Assembly (NCBI RefSeq): GCF_902506655.1
Contig: NZ_LR734808.1
Span: 1 to 64,000 of the forward strand
Source of the DNA: Marinoscillum sp. 108
Lineage (GTDB): Bacteria > Bacteroidota > Bacteroidia > Cytophagales > Cyclobacteriaceae
Direction: 5' to 3'
Length of the DNA: 64,000 nt
The notes beneath the pieces are model-generated. The model saw only the letters and a list, made by a program, of their open reading frames with translations, made no database searches and had not been told where the DNA came from. The translations under genes and the position numbers were made by a program. Positions 24,308 through 34,800 of the stretch are shown here, piece after piece (position 1 is the stretch's first letter; each line of letters begins with the position of its first letter).

Positions 24308-25507
24308 ATGCACTTTTTAAAAAAAAGCTTCTTACCCTCATTGCTCATTTTATCACTTCTTAGTTGTGATTCCAACGAAGGTGAGCCCTCACCTCAATTA
24401 CCCGGTATCTCGATCAATGATCTAGAAATTTCCGAAAGAAAGGAAGATTTTAGCATCACCCTGGATGTTACACTTTCTGAAGTTTCAGCTGACCTGGTTG
24501 TTGTTTCATACGAAACCGTGGAAGGATCAGCTGTGGCTGACCAAGACTTTAAGCATATCACCGGACAGCTTATTTTTCAAGCTGGTTCTGTGCGTGAAAG
24601 CATCACGCTAACCATATTTAGCGATGAAAAAATGGAAGACGATGAGTCCTTTTCGATACGTCTTTTTGATCCGGCAAATGCCGTAATGAATGATAGTTCG
24701 GCGTTGATCGTCATCAAAAACTTTGACACTACACCGCCACCCAACGAGCTTGTGATCCCAACTCAGGGGTACACCTCACCAGAGAGTTATGACGGTTGGA
24801 ATCTTGTATGGCAGGATGAGTTCGATCAGGAATCTCTCAATACCGAAGATTGGACCTACGAGATTGGCAACGGCCATAGTGGGTGGGGAAATAATGAACT
24901 GGAATATTATACAAATGAGAATACCTCTATGGTGGATGGCAACCTGGTGATTACTGCCAGGAAGGAATCAAGAGGAGGGTACCACTATACATCATCGAGA
25001 ATCATCACCAAGAACAAACAGGAATTTAAGTATGGACGGGTGGATATCAGAGCCGTGTTGCCCTTTGGTCAGGGTATCTGGCCTGCATTGTGGATGCTGG
25101 GTGCTAACATTGATCAGGTAAGCTGGCCGGCTTGTGGTGAAATTGACATTATGGAGTTGATTGGAGGGAACAATCGGGACAATACTACACACGGAACTGC
25201 TCACTGGAGCGGCGCCAATGGGTATGCCAACTATGGGGGAAGCAAGAAGTTAAGCTCCGGAATATTCGCAGATGAATATCATGTATTTTCTGTTATCTGG
25301 AATGAAAGTTCTATCACGTGGCTACTCGATGGAGTCGAATTTCATGTGATAGACACCACCCCGGCAGATCTTTCTGAGTTTAGAAATGACTTCTTTTTCA
25401 TATTTAATGTGGCCGTAGGGGGAAATTGGCCGGGAAGTCCTAATACGAGTACTGTTTTCCCACAATACATGATTGTGGACTACATTCGCGTCTTTCAGAC
25501 ACAATAG
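24308..25507 (+). CDS. GH16 endo-beta-glucanase (laminarinase-like) with Calx-beta domain
   Basis: The 399-aa lipoprotein (lipobox LLSLLSC) has an N-terminal Calx-beta domain (~35-140, ending DDESFSIRLFDPA) and a C-terminal glycoside hydrolase family 16 domain (~155-399). The catalytic motif EIDIME places the nucleophile at Glu278, the helper at Asp280 and the acid/base at Glu283. The family signature WPALWMLG precedes it and NVAVGGNWPG follows. Family members of this type endo-cleave beta-1,3- or mixed-linkage glucans. The Calx-beta part is probably a spacer or binding module. Exact specificity cannot be read from the sequence. Confidence 0.92.
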   Translation: MHFLKKSFLPSLLILSLLSCDSNEGEPSPQLPGISINDLEISERKEDFSITLDVTLSEVSADLVVVSYETVEGSAVADQDFKHITGQLIFQAGSVRESITLTIFSDEKMEDDESFSIRLFDPANAVMNDSSALIVIKNFDTTPPPNELVIPTQGYTSPESYDGWNLVWQDEFDQESLNTEDWTYEIGNGHSGWGNNELEYYTNENTSMVDGNLVITARKESRGGYHYTSSRIITKNKQEFKYGRVDIRAVLPFGQGIWPALWMLGANIDQVSWPACGEIDIMELIGGNNRDNTTHGTAHWSGANGYANYGGSKKLSSGIFADEYHVFSVIWNESSITWLLDGVEFHVIDTTPADLSEFRNDFFFIFNVAVGGNWPGSPNTSTVFPQYMIVDYIRVFQTQ

Positions 25508-25523
25508 AAACTAATACAGTAAA

Positions 25524-26357
25524 ATGATTAATTTATTAAAGTGGATACCTGGGGTACTTATTACCTCTCTGACCTTATACAGTTGCTCGCAAGTGAAGAG
25601 TGGAAGCCTTTCAGAACAACCTGAGGAAAAGAGATTGGAATTGGTGTGGGAGGATGACTTTACAGATCCTGTACTTGATGATGAGAAGTGGACCGCTACG
25701 ATCGGCGATGGATGTCCTGATTTTTGTGGTTTTGGAAACAATGAGCTGCAGTATTATTCTGACCGGGAGAAAAACTTAAGAATCGAAGACGGCAAGCTGA
25801 TCATTCAGGCCTTAAAGGATACCTTGGGCAATGGTGGCTATTCGAGTGCGAAGATCGTGACTAAGGGCAAGGGTGATTGGAAGTACGGTAAAGTGCTGGT
25901 GCGGGCAAAGGTTCCTTATGGGCGTGGGACCTGGCCAGCTATATGGATGCTGCCTACCATGGATGGAGAAAGAAAATGGCCTCTGGATGGAGAAATTGAC
26001 ATTATGGAGCATGTAGGCTACAATCAGGGAATGATTTACGGCACCATCCATTCCAAGAAGTATAACCATCTCATAGGTACACAAAAGGTGGACAGTATAG
26101 CCTTGCCGGATGCTCATGAAACCTTTCATGACTATGGTTTTGAGTGGTCGGAAGAGTCCATGACCTGGTCCATCGATTCAGAACCTTATTATACCATTCA
26201 CAAGGGGGATGAAGGCTACGAAGGATGGCCTTTTGATCAGCCGTTTCACCTTATTTTCAACCTGGCTGTAGGAGGAAATTGGGGTGGGAAATATGGTATC
26301 GAAGACAGTATCTGGCCTCAGACCCTTGAAATAGATTTTGTAAAAATTTACCAATAA
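25524..26357 (+). CDS. GH16 endo-beta-glucanase (laminarinase-like) lipoprotein
   Basis: The 277-aa protein has a lipoprotein signal (LTLYSC) and a single GH16 domain with catalytic EIDIME (Glu157, Asp159, Glu162), preceded by WPAIWMLP and followed by NLAVGGNWGG. It lacks the accessory domain of its neighbour and starts 17 bp after it. The two enzymes are about as diverged as separate family members, so they may split the substrate range, for example long versus short or branched versus linear glucan. Confidence 0.93.
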   Translation: MINLLKWIPGVLITSLTLYSCSQVKSGSLSEQPEEKRLELVWEDDFTDPVLDDEKWTATIGDGCPDFCGFGNNELQYYSDREKNLRIEDGKLIIQALKDTLGNGGYSSAKIVTKGKGDWKYGKVLVRAKVPYGRGTWPAIWMLPTMDGERKWPLDGEIDIMEHVGYNQGMIYGTIHSKKYNHLIGTQKVDSIALPDAHETFHDYGFEWSEESMTWSIDSEPYYTIHKGDEGYEGWPFDQPFHLIFNLAVGGNWGGKYGIEDSIWPQTLEIDFVKIYQ

Positions 26358-26361
26358 GCAC

Positions 26362-28647
26362 ATGACAAAATACCTAAGCCTGGCGATAATCATTTCCATT
26401 ATTTTCGGTAGTTGCACACCTGCTACCGAAACCAATACCATTTCGGACAAGACCATTTCTTACAAAGTGGATAGCCTCATGTCGCTGATGACGCTAGCGG
26501 AGAAAATCGGTCAAACCAACATGTATAATGGTACATGGGAATTTACAGGTCCTATTCCTGCTGACAATAGCAGTCAGGAGAAGGCTGAGCAAATCAAGAA
26601 TGGGATGGTAGGAGCCATGATCAACGTGCTTTCTGCGAAAGCTACCAGAGAAGCTCAGAAAATGGCCGTCGAAAATAGCCGCTTAGGGATACCACTGCTT
26701 TTTGGATATGATGTCATACATGGGTACAAGACCATGCTTCCTGTGCCGCTGGCACAAGCTGCCAGCTGGAGTGATGATGCTGCCCGCCAGGGGGCGGAAA
26801 TAGCTGCTAGGGAGGCCGCTTCCGCAGGCCAACACTGGACGTTCTCACCAATGATAGATGTGAGCCGGGATGCCCGATGGGGGCGAATCATGGAAAGCGC
26901 AGGAGAAGACCCCTACTTGAGCTCAGTGATGGCCAGAGCGTGGGTGCAGGGATATCAGGGAAAAAGCCTGGCTGATCCTGTTTCCATAGCCGCTTGCGCT
27001 AAGCATTTTGCGGCCTATGGTTTTGCAGAAGCAGGCAGAGACTACAATACCGTGGATATATCGGATCAGACATTGTACAATGTTGTTTTTCCACCGTTCA
27101 AGGCCGCATCTGATGCAGGTGTGGCTACTTTTATGAATGCATTCAATGAAATTAACGGAGTTCCGGCCACAGGGAGCACGTTCTTACAGCGTGACATTCT
27201 TAAGGGGGCCTGGGGATTTGAGGGGTTCATGGTCTCTGATTGGGGATCCATAGGAGAGATGGTGACTCATGGGTTTGCACGGGATAATAAGCATGCTGCG
27301 GAGCTGGCAATGAATGCCGGTAGTGATATGGACATGGAATCTCGCGCATACGAACGAGAGTTGGAAGGGCTTATAACAGAGGGTAAGGTAGATATAGTGG
27401 CGCTGGATGATGCCGTAAAACGAATTTTGAAATTGAAGTATGCACTGGGCCTGTTTGAGGATCCTTATCGGTACTGTGATGAGCAAAGAGAGAAGGAAAC
27501 CTTGCTGGCTGTGGAAAATTTGCAGGGCGCCAGGGAAATTGCTCGAAAAACAATGGTTTTGTTTAAAAATGAAAACAATATTCTTCCCTTATCTAAAGAA
27601 GTGAATTCCGTTGCAGTGATAGGGCAACTCGCTGGTAGTAAGGATATTCCTCTTGGAAACTGGAGAGGTCAGGCAGTCACTAATTCTGCTGTTTCTTTAT
27701 TGGAGGGTGTACAAAGTGCGGTGAGTGATCAGTCAAAAGTGGCTTTCGCAGAAGGGTATATTCTTTCCACGGGCACAAGGGACTTTATCCATGAGTTGGA
27801 TATTCAGCCAGGGGACGAAAGCGGGTTTGCTGAAGCCATCAGGTTAGCCAAATCCTCCGAAGTGGTGATCATGGCTGTTGGTGAAGATTGTTTTCAGACA
27901 GGTGAGGGCAGGAGTCAGGCTGACATTGCACTCAAAGGAAATCAGCAGCAGCTGTTAATGGAGGTTTTAAAAGTCAATAAAAACGTGATTGTGGTATTGA
28001 TGAACGGCAGGCCATTGGCTATTCCTGAGGTTATGGATCAGGCCCCGGCAATTATCGAAGCATGGTTCGCCGGGTCTGAGGCAGGCAATGCCATTGCTGA
28101 TGTGATTTTTGGAGATTATAACCCTTCAGGTAAGCTTCCGGTATCATTCCCTCACCATGTAGGTCAGGAGCCTCTGCACTACGACCGCAAGAATACAGGA
28201 AGACCTGTTACTAATGACTTTGATAGTGGGCTTGTCTTTTGGTCGCACTACACAGATGCACCCACAGAATCTTTGCTTCCATTTGGGTTTGGGTTGAGTT
28301 ATTCCACGTTTGAATATTCCAACTTTTCCGTTACCCCAAAGGAGAAAGGAGCGACCGTCACCGTGGATGTTACCAATTCATCCAAAATAGATGGAACGGA
28401 GACGGTTCAGGTTTACGTTCGGGATGTCGTGGCCACTGTGACACAACCCGTCAAGCGACTGGTGGATTTTCAGCAAATGGAGGTATCAGCAGGAGAGACC
28501 AGAAAAGTTACTTTCGACCTATCAGAGGAGGACTTTGGTTTTTATCATAAAAACTATGACTTCTACGCAGAAGATGGTGTGTTCGATGTAATGATAGGAG
28601 GAAACTCCAGAGATTTACAGTCTATAGGGGTAACCCTCTCATTCTGA
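26362..28647 (+). CDS. GH3 beta-glucosidase (BglX-like)
   Basis: The 761-aa enzyme has a lipoprotein-type signal (IIFGSC) and the full three-domain layout of periplasmic GH3 beta-glucosidases: N-terminal barrel with KHFAAYG and catalytic nucleophile Asp293 in GFMVSDWGS, alpha/beta sandwich (~390-620), and a fibronectin-III-like C-terminus (~660-755). It would release glucose from oligosaccharides imported by SusC, completing the pathway. It starts 5 bp after the GH16 gene and is the last gene of the locus. The following 153 bp show no clear terminator. Confidence 0.93.
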   Translation: MTKYLSLAIIISIIFGSCTPATETNTISDKTISYKVDSLMSLMTLAEKIGQTNMYNGTWEFTGPIPADNSSQEKAEQIKNGMVGAMINVLSAKATREAQKMAVENSRLGIPLLFGYDVIHGYKTMLPVPLAQAASWSDDAARQGAEIAAREAASAGQHWTFSPMIDVSRDARWGRIMESAGEDPYLSSVMARAWVQGYQGKSLADPVSIAACAKHFAAYGFAEAGRDYNTVDISDQTLYNVVFPPFKAASDAGVATFMNAFNEINGVPATGSTFLQRDILKGAWGFEGFMVSDWGSIGEMVTHGFARDNKHAAELAMNAGSDMDMESRAYERELEGLITEGKVDIVALDDAVKRILKLKYALGLFEDPYRYCDEQREKETLLAVENLQGAREIARKTMVLFKNENNILPLSKEVNSVAVIGQLAGSKDIPLGNWRGQAVTNSAVSLLEGVQSAVSDQSKVAFAEGYILSTGTRDFIHELDIQPGDESGFAEAIRLAKSSEVVIMAVGEDCFQTGEGRSQADIALKGNQQQLLMEVLKVNKNVIVVLMNGRPLAIPEVMDQAPAIIEAWFAGSEAGNAIADVIFGDYNPSGKLPVSFPHHVGQEPLHYDRKNTGRPVTNDFDSGLVFWSHYTDAPTESLLPFGFGLSYSTFEYSNFSVTPKEKGATVTVDVTNSSKIDGTETVQVYVRDVVATVTQPVKRLVDFQQMEVSAGETRKVTFDLSEEDFGFYHKNYDFYAEDGVFDVMIGGNSRDLQSIGVTLSF

Positions 28648-28721
28648 GCACTCAGCAGCTGCTTGTCCATTGTTTGTGAGGATAATTTGGTGAAATTCAG
28701 GTGGTTTGGTTCCTAAAGAAT

Positions 28722-28767
28722 ACCTAAAATAGGGGGTTGCTATTATAAATATTTTTAAGGTACTTAG
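28722..28767 (+). promoter_or_regulatory. Possible operator and promoter of the 3542-aa surface protein
   Basis: ACCTAAAATAGGG (28722-28734) contains the interrupted palindrome CCTA-N3-TAGG. A TTG at 28737-28739 and TACTTAG at 28761-28767 could be promoter elements. Similar palindromes precede the S74 gene and the region at 52250. This is a weak match to the promoter consensus. Confidence 0.35.
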
Positions 28768-28800
28768 TACTTTACAAAGAATTTACCGAACAGCATTTCT

Positions 28801-31800
28801 ATGAAGACCAAGATTATCACCGCATCGATTGTAGTTTTATCCCTGATTGCTAATGTGTTGGGTGCTCAGGAGATAAGGAAGGCTACTGAATCTGAAATTT
28901 CCACCTATAAGGAACAACTGAGTAAAAAAACGGAGGAACACAGGACGGACCTGACGGCTAATCCTTCTGCCAATACTACCAATGTGGCACAGTCAACTCC
29001 CAAGGCTCAGGAGCAGACCTCTGCCCAGAAGATTGAGGAGAAAATGGCCCTTGAAAATACTGATAAGTCTATTGAATACCGCGAGCTGGCGCTAGAACGT
29101 GTTATTAAGGAGTTCAATGAGAAAAAGCAAAAACCAATGCAGGATGTGGGACAGCCTTCATTTGAGCGGGTGACCCCAAAATCGGCGGAGGATTTAAAGG
29201 AGTCTGGCGATGTTTTTTTAGAAGATGAAGATCTAAAAGCCCTTAAACTTTCCATCCACCAAAAAAATATTGATGATCAAAAAAGACTCATAGAAAATGG
29301 CTTTGGTTCGGCTAATGAACGAACCTCAGTGCGCAACACCAAAGCGGCTGAGGTTAAACCCACTAGCACCAAGGATGACTCATGGTATCAATCTCTTACT
29401 GGAGGCTCTCAATCTCATAATATGGGTACATGGGCAGATCGGGAAGAAGAACTGAAGCGACAGGCCAGAGAAAGATCCCAACAAAGGGTCACCAGGGATT
29501 CCAGACAAGCCGAACGCATCAGTTTTCAAGCTGACTCTACGGTGACTTCCGATTCACTGGCTTTGGTGGATTTATACTTTGCGTTGAATGGGGATTTCTG
29601 GTACGATAATTCCAACTGGCTATCCGGCCCCGTCAATACCTGGGCAGGTGTTGACTGGGCTAGTTACGAATACGAAGAGGTAGGAGATACAAGCTCCACC
29701 TTCAAAACAGTGGTGTTTGTGACAGGATTGACCCTATATGATAATAATCTTTCGGGTGCTTTACCAGCTTCTATCGGTGATTTGGATTCATTGTCTTATT
29801 TGAATTTGGGTTATAATTCGATTACCGGGGATCTGCCAGCAGAAATAGGCAACCTGACCAAGCTAAGTTACCTTGATATAGGAGGTAATTTCTTCACCTC
29901 ACTGCCTGGTACAATTGGTAATCTTACAAACCTGGATGGTTTAAGTATTTGGAATAGAACTTATGATAACGAAGGTTATTTTGTTACAGATGGAATGACT
30001 GATCTGCCCACAAGTCTGTGGACGCTTACTCAGATTAACAGTCTGGATCTGGGAGGACATCAATTAAGTAGCATTCCAGGTGAGTTGGGCAACCTTACCA
30101 ATCTTGGATACTTATGGCTATGGGGTAACGCTCTTCAAAGCCTTCCTACATCCATTGGTAATCTGGCGAACCTGGAGGTTTTATATCTGGATGGTAATCA
30201 AATCACATCTGTTCCTTCTGAGATCGGCAGTCTTACCAAACTAAGAGAATTGAATTTAGGTCAAAACCAACTGACCGAACTTCCGGAAGCTATCGGAAGC
30301 CTGGATTCGCTTCGTTATTTGTATGCTCACAACAATCAACTTACGTCGCTGCCTACAGGGATAGGAAGCTTACCGAAATTGGAATACATTGGTCTTTGGC
30401 ACAACTTCCTGACCACTGATATTTCCGATTTCTTTGGGTTAAGCACTTTGCAATCATTGGTTATTTATGACAATCAACTCACAGGAACACTCGATGGTGT
30501 TTCAGGATTAACCAATATTCATGAACTTTCTATCGGGTCAAATCAAATCAGTGGGAGTATCCCACCGGAAATTGGATCGCTAACAAATTTGAATTACCTG
30601 TGGGTGGATAATAACCAGTTAAGTGGTTCACTACCTGCCGAACTTTTCGAGTTACCTGCCATTCAGCAAATTGATGTTGGCTATAATCAGATTACAGGAG
30701 AATTCCCCGTGACTTCAGGAACAGAGTCTTTATACCAGTTAAGATTAGGTGGAAATGGAATCACCGCACTCTCCTCAGGTATTGGAAACTTCCCAGGCCT
30801 GGTTTCATTGTCTATCGAGTTCAATGAAATTAGCGGTTCTTTGCCCGCGGAATTAAGTGGGGACACATCCCTCGTTTATTTTTATGCCTATCGTAATCAG
30901 CTTTCAGGCACTATTCCTGAATCTTACTCTAGTCTGACTCATCTGGCGGAACTGGTGCTTGACGATAACCTGTTCGACGGGGAGCTGCCAACTGCTATCG
31001 GTAGCTGGACGGAAATGTCCCTCTTCAGTATCTCTCGAAATGGCTTTGTTGGAGCCGTTCCTGCGTCATTGAATAATCTGGAGTTTTTGCAGGAGTTATG
31101 GATAGACAATAACCAACTCACCAGTCTTCCCGATTTGAGTGGACTATACTCTTTGTCGGGTGTTTGGGCGTATAACAATTACTTTGAGTTTGATGACTTT
31201 GAGCCGTTAATGCAGACCTACGCCGGGTTCAATTTAGGACCTCAGTATATCCCGGAACCTACTTTTGAGATTGTATCTGAGGGAACGGAGGTATTAATTG
31301 ATGCTACTGTTGGTGGAAGCCAGAATCACTATCAGTGGTACTTCAACGGAGAGTGGCTGAACGCAGGTGATACTTCAGTACTGGTGATTTCAAATCTGAA
31401 TCGTGAATCCGCTGGTACCTACTGGTGCGAAATTTATAATGATTCCGTCACCAATCAGACGGGTCTCCATTTGTATAGTGGGGATCAGACCTATTGGATT
31501 TCGGCACCCGTATCCCCAGGCGATTCGCTTGCCCTGGTGGATATATACAAGGCCACCCGTGGCAGGGACTGGTACAACGCCAACAATTGGCTGAAGTCGC
31601 CGGTGGCGATGTGGGAAGGTGTATTTCTGAAAGATGGGAGGGTGACCAAATTAGATTTGTATGATAAAAATATGCAACGTGGCTTACCTCCTTCTATTGG
31701 GGATTTGGACGCCCTGGAGTGGTTAAGTTTATACTATAATCCTGGCCTACAATCCATACCCGGGGAGTTGTATTCTCTTACCAACCTCCATTATTTGGAT

Positions 31801-34800
31801 TTGGACATTACAGGGATTACTAAAATTTCGCCATCTATTAGTCTTCTCACCAACATGGATACCCTTTGGATTGGGGGAAACAATTACGAAACCAAAATTC
31901 CCGTAGAGGTTTTCAGTCTTACGAAACTCAAAGTACTGGAAATGGCTGGTGCCGGATTTAGAGGAGCTATTCCAAATGAAATAGGATCATTGACTGAGCT
32001 AGAAGCCTTGTGGATCAGTAATATGCCAAAAGTGAGAGGAGATATCCCTGCTTCAATGGCATCCCTGTCTAAATTGTCGTTTTTGAACTTGTCCGGTACA
32101 CCTTTTACAGGAGGGCTGGAGAATATTGCCGGGATTACCAGTCTGAAATCGCTATTTCTCTACAACAGCCCGCTTGCTCTGACCACTTTGCCTTCCAGCT
32201 TGTCGGGCCTGACGAATCTTGAGAGCCTCAATATGAGTGGTGGAGATTTTTCTGCTGGACTTCCTGCTGTGATTTGGGAGTTCAACCAGTTGAAGAGGTT
32301 GACCCTGGCTTATATGCAGATAACTGAGGTGCCGGCAGAGTTATCTGCCCTGAGTCTTGAATACCTCAATATTGGAAATAATTCTATTACTGGTGGGCTT
32401 CCTGCAGATATGAACGTGGATCAAATGAAGTATATCTACTTTCATAACAACGAGATAGATGATATTTCGGTGTTGGAAAATGCCAGCTTATTAGAGACCT
32501 TGATAGGATATAATAACCGTCTGGACTTTGCAGACCTCACTCCACTGGTCTCTTATTTTGAAAACAATCAGGGATTCTTTGATGTCTCTTATCAACAGCC
32601 TTTGCCAGTCTCTTCTGACTACATTCAATTGTCCGTAGGAGAGTCACTTAATCTCAGTGTAGATATTACACCTGATAGCATTACCTATATTGATTGGTTT
32701 CATAATGGGTCCTATGTGGGCTCTGGTACTACATTCACTATAGATTCAGTCACCAATCCACATTCAGATGGGTACTATGAAGCATATCTCTATCACGACG
32801 TGATCTCATCTCTGGCAGGGTTACAGCTTTACACTCCACCTGTGGAAGTACAGGTAGTGGAAGCAGTATTGGAGGCAGATTCTTCAGCTTTGGTTGCATT
32901 TTACAATACTATAGACAACTCATCCGAGCGATTGTATAATTGGCTAGAGGGTCCGGTGGAAACCTGGGAAGGGGTAGAAGCTTACGGGGGCAGGGTATAT
33001 GGACTTAGCCTGTATGGGCTGGAAGGTAGCTTATCCGGAACTGCCCTGTCAGGTTTGGATGCTTTGTCTTTCATTTCGATATACGGAGGAAACCTTGCGG
33101 GGGGCATTCCAGCTGAAATCTTTTCATTACCCAACCTTAATTTTATTGACCTGGCATACAACAACCTATCGGGAAGCATACCTCTGGAAATCGGTAACGC
33201 TTCTCAATTAGGCTATATTGGGTTTTCCGGAAACTTACTGTCAGGTGCTATCCCTTCAGAAATTGGCCAAATAGGCAATCTTAATGAGCTCTTCTTGGAT
33301 AACAACCGCCTGACCGGAGCAGTGCCTGAGAGTTTTAATCAGGTCCAGTGGGGTGCTCTTGGGTTGGACAGAAACCATCTGGAGGATCTTCCGGCAGGAC
33401 TGGATACCGCACTGATGTATGCTTATCATGTGAACTTTGAATATAATCAGTTTGATTATGAAGATTTAGCACGTGCCTCGGGTAACACTGTATATTCAGA
33501 TTATACTTATGCTCCTCAGGAAAGCACACGGGATATTTACTTCACGGGTGATGCCACGGTGGGTGGTACAGTTACGCTTCATGCTGAGCGTCAGGACCCC
33601 AATGACGAGTTTTACTGGTATAAGGCAGATAAGAATTCCTATGAGCCCTATTATTTTGAGTTTGGGTATACTGGTACTGATTCTACATTCACCTTTACCA
33701 TAGATTCAGACTGGGATCAGACCAAGTATATGGCTGTCGTAAGAAATTCGGGCTATAAAAACGGTGATTATCGCTTCCTTTCTAGCCAGTTGGTTGTAGA
33801 TCCATATGAAAGAAGATTTGCATCCTCCATGTCGGCTAGTCCTATTGAGGCGAGTAGCTCGGGATCTGACATAGGCGGAGTGGGAGCACCCGATACACCA
33901 CCTATTATGGAGGGTGAAGGCTGGGAATGGTGGCTCTATGATAGCTGGTGGCATAATGCCATTGAGCCCGATTTGGACACCTTGAAAATGTATTATTCAG
34001 ACAGTGCCATTGCCATCGATTATGTGAGACTTCATTCTCCTGGCGGTGAACTAAATGTCACCACAATGACCCTTCATGGCACTGGTGGTGAAAAACTTGT
34101 AGTACCTGTTTATCGGGAAATTTATCAACATGAAAACCAGCTGAAATTTCCGAAAACAAGTTTTTCGGTGAATCAGATAGACTTTGCTGTGACCAATGGT
34201 TCAGTTGATGCTATAGAAATTGGTGATTCAGGAGCCGATGGGATTGATCCACCGATGTTAAGTGATTTTTATACGGAAATAGGTAGGGATTACCTTTTTG
34301 TAGAAGTGATTAATCCGGGATTTGCGGACTATATCGTTCTGGAGAGAGGTACTGATGGGGTGAATTTTGACGTGATTGATACCATAGGTTTTACCGGCTG
34401 GTATTTCGATGCGGTTTCACCAGGCACTTACTATTATAGAGCAAAAGCAGGTTATCCTACTTTCGGAGCTGAGAGTGGTTACTCAAATGTCCTGGAGACA
34501 GGTAATTGTAACCCTGTAGTTCCTTTGGATAAGGTTTGGGCTGGTGTGAGTACTGGCTTGGGTGATTATGAAGGAATCACGAGCACCAGGGACTCTGTGT
34601 TTATTTATGAATCATGGAGCTACGCCACCTTCAATGTGTCGGATATGACAGCGGGCTGGTATGATCAATTCTGGGGCTATCATGAGGAGCTTGGTTTCTT
34701 TAGGGAGAAGTGTGATAATTTGAGTGGCTATTCTGAATACGGACAAGTATCTGAGGTCAGTGCAGTGTATGAGAATGACACCCTTTATTTGGAATGGAAG

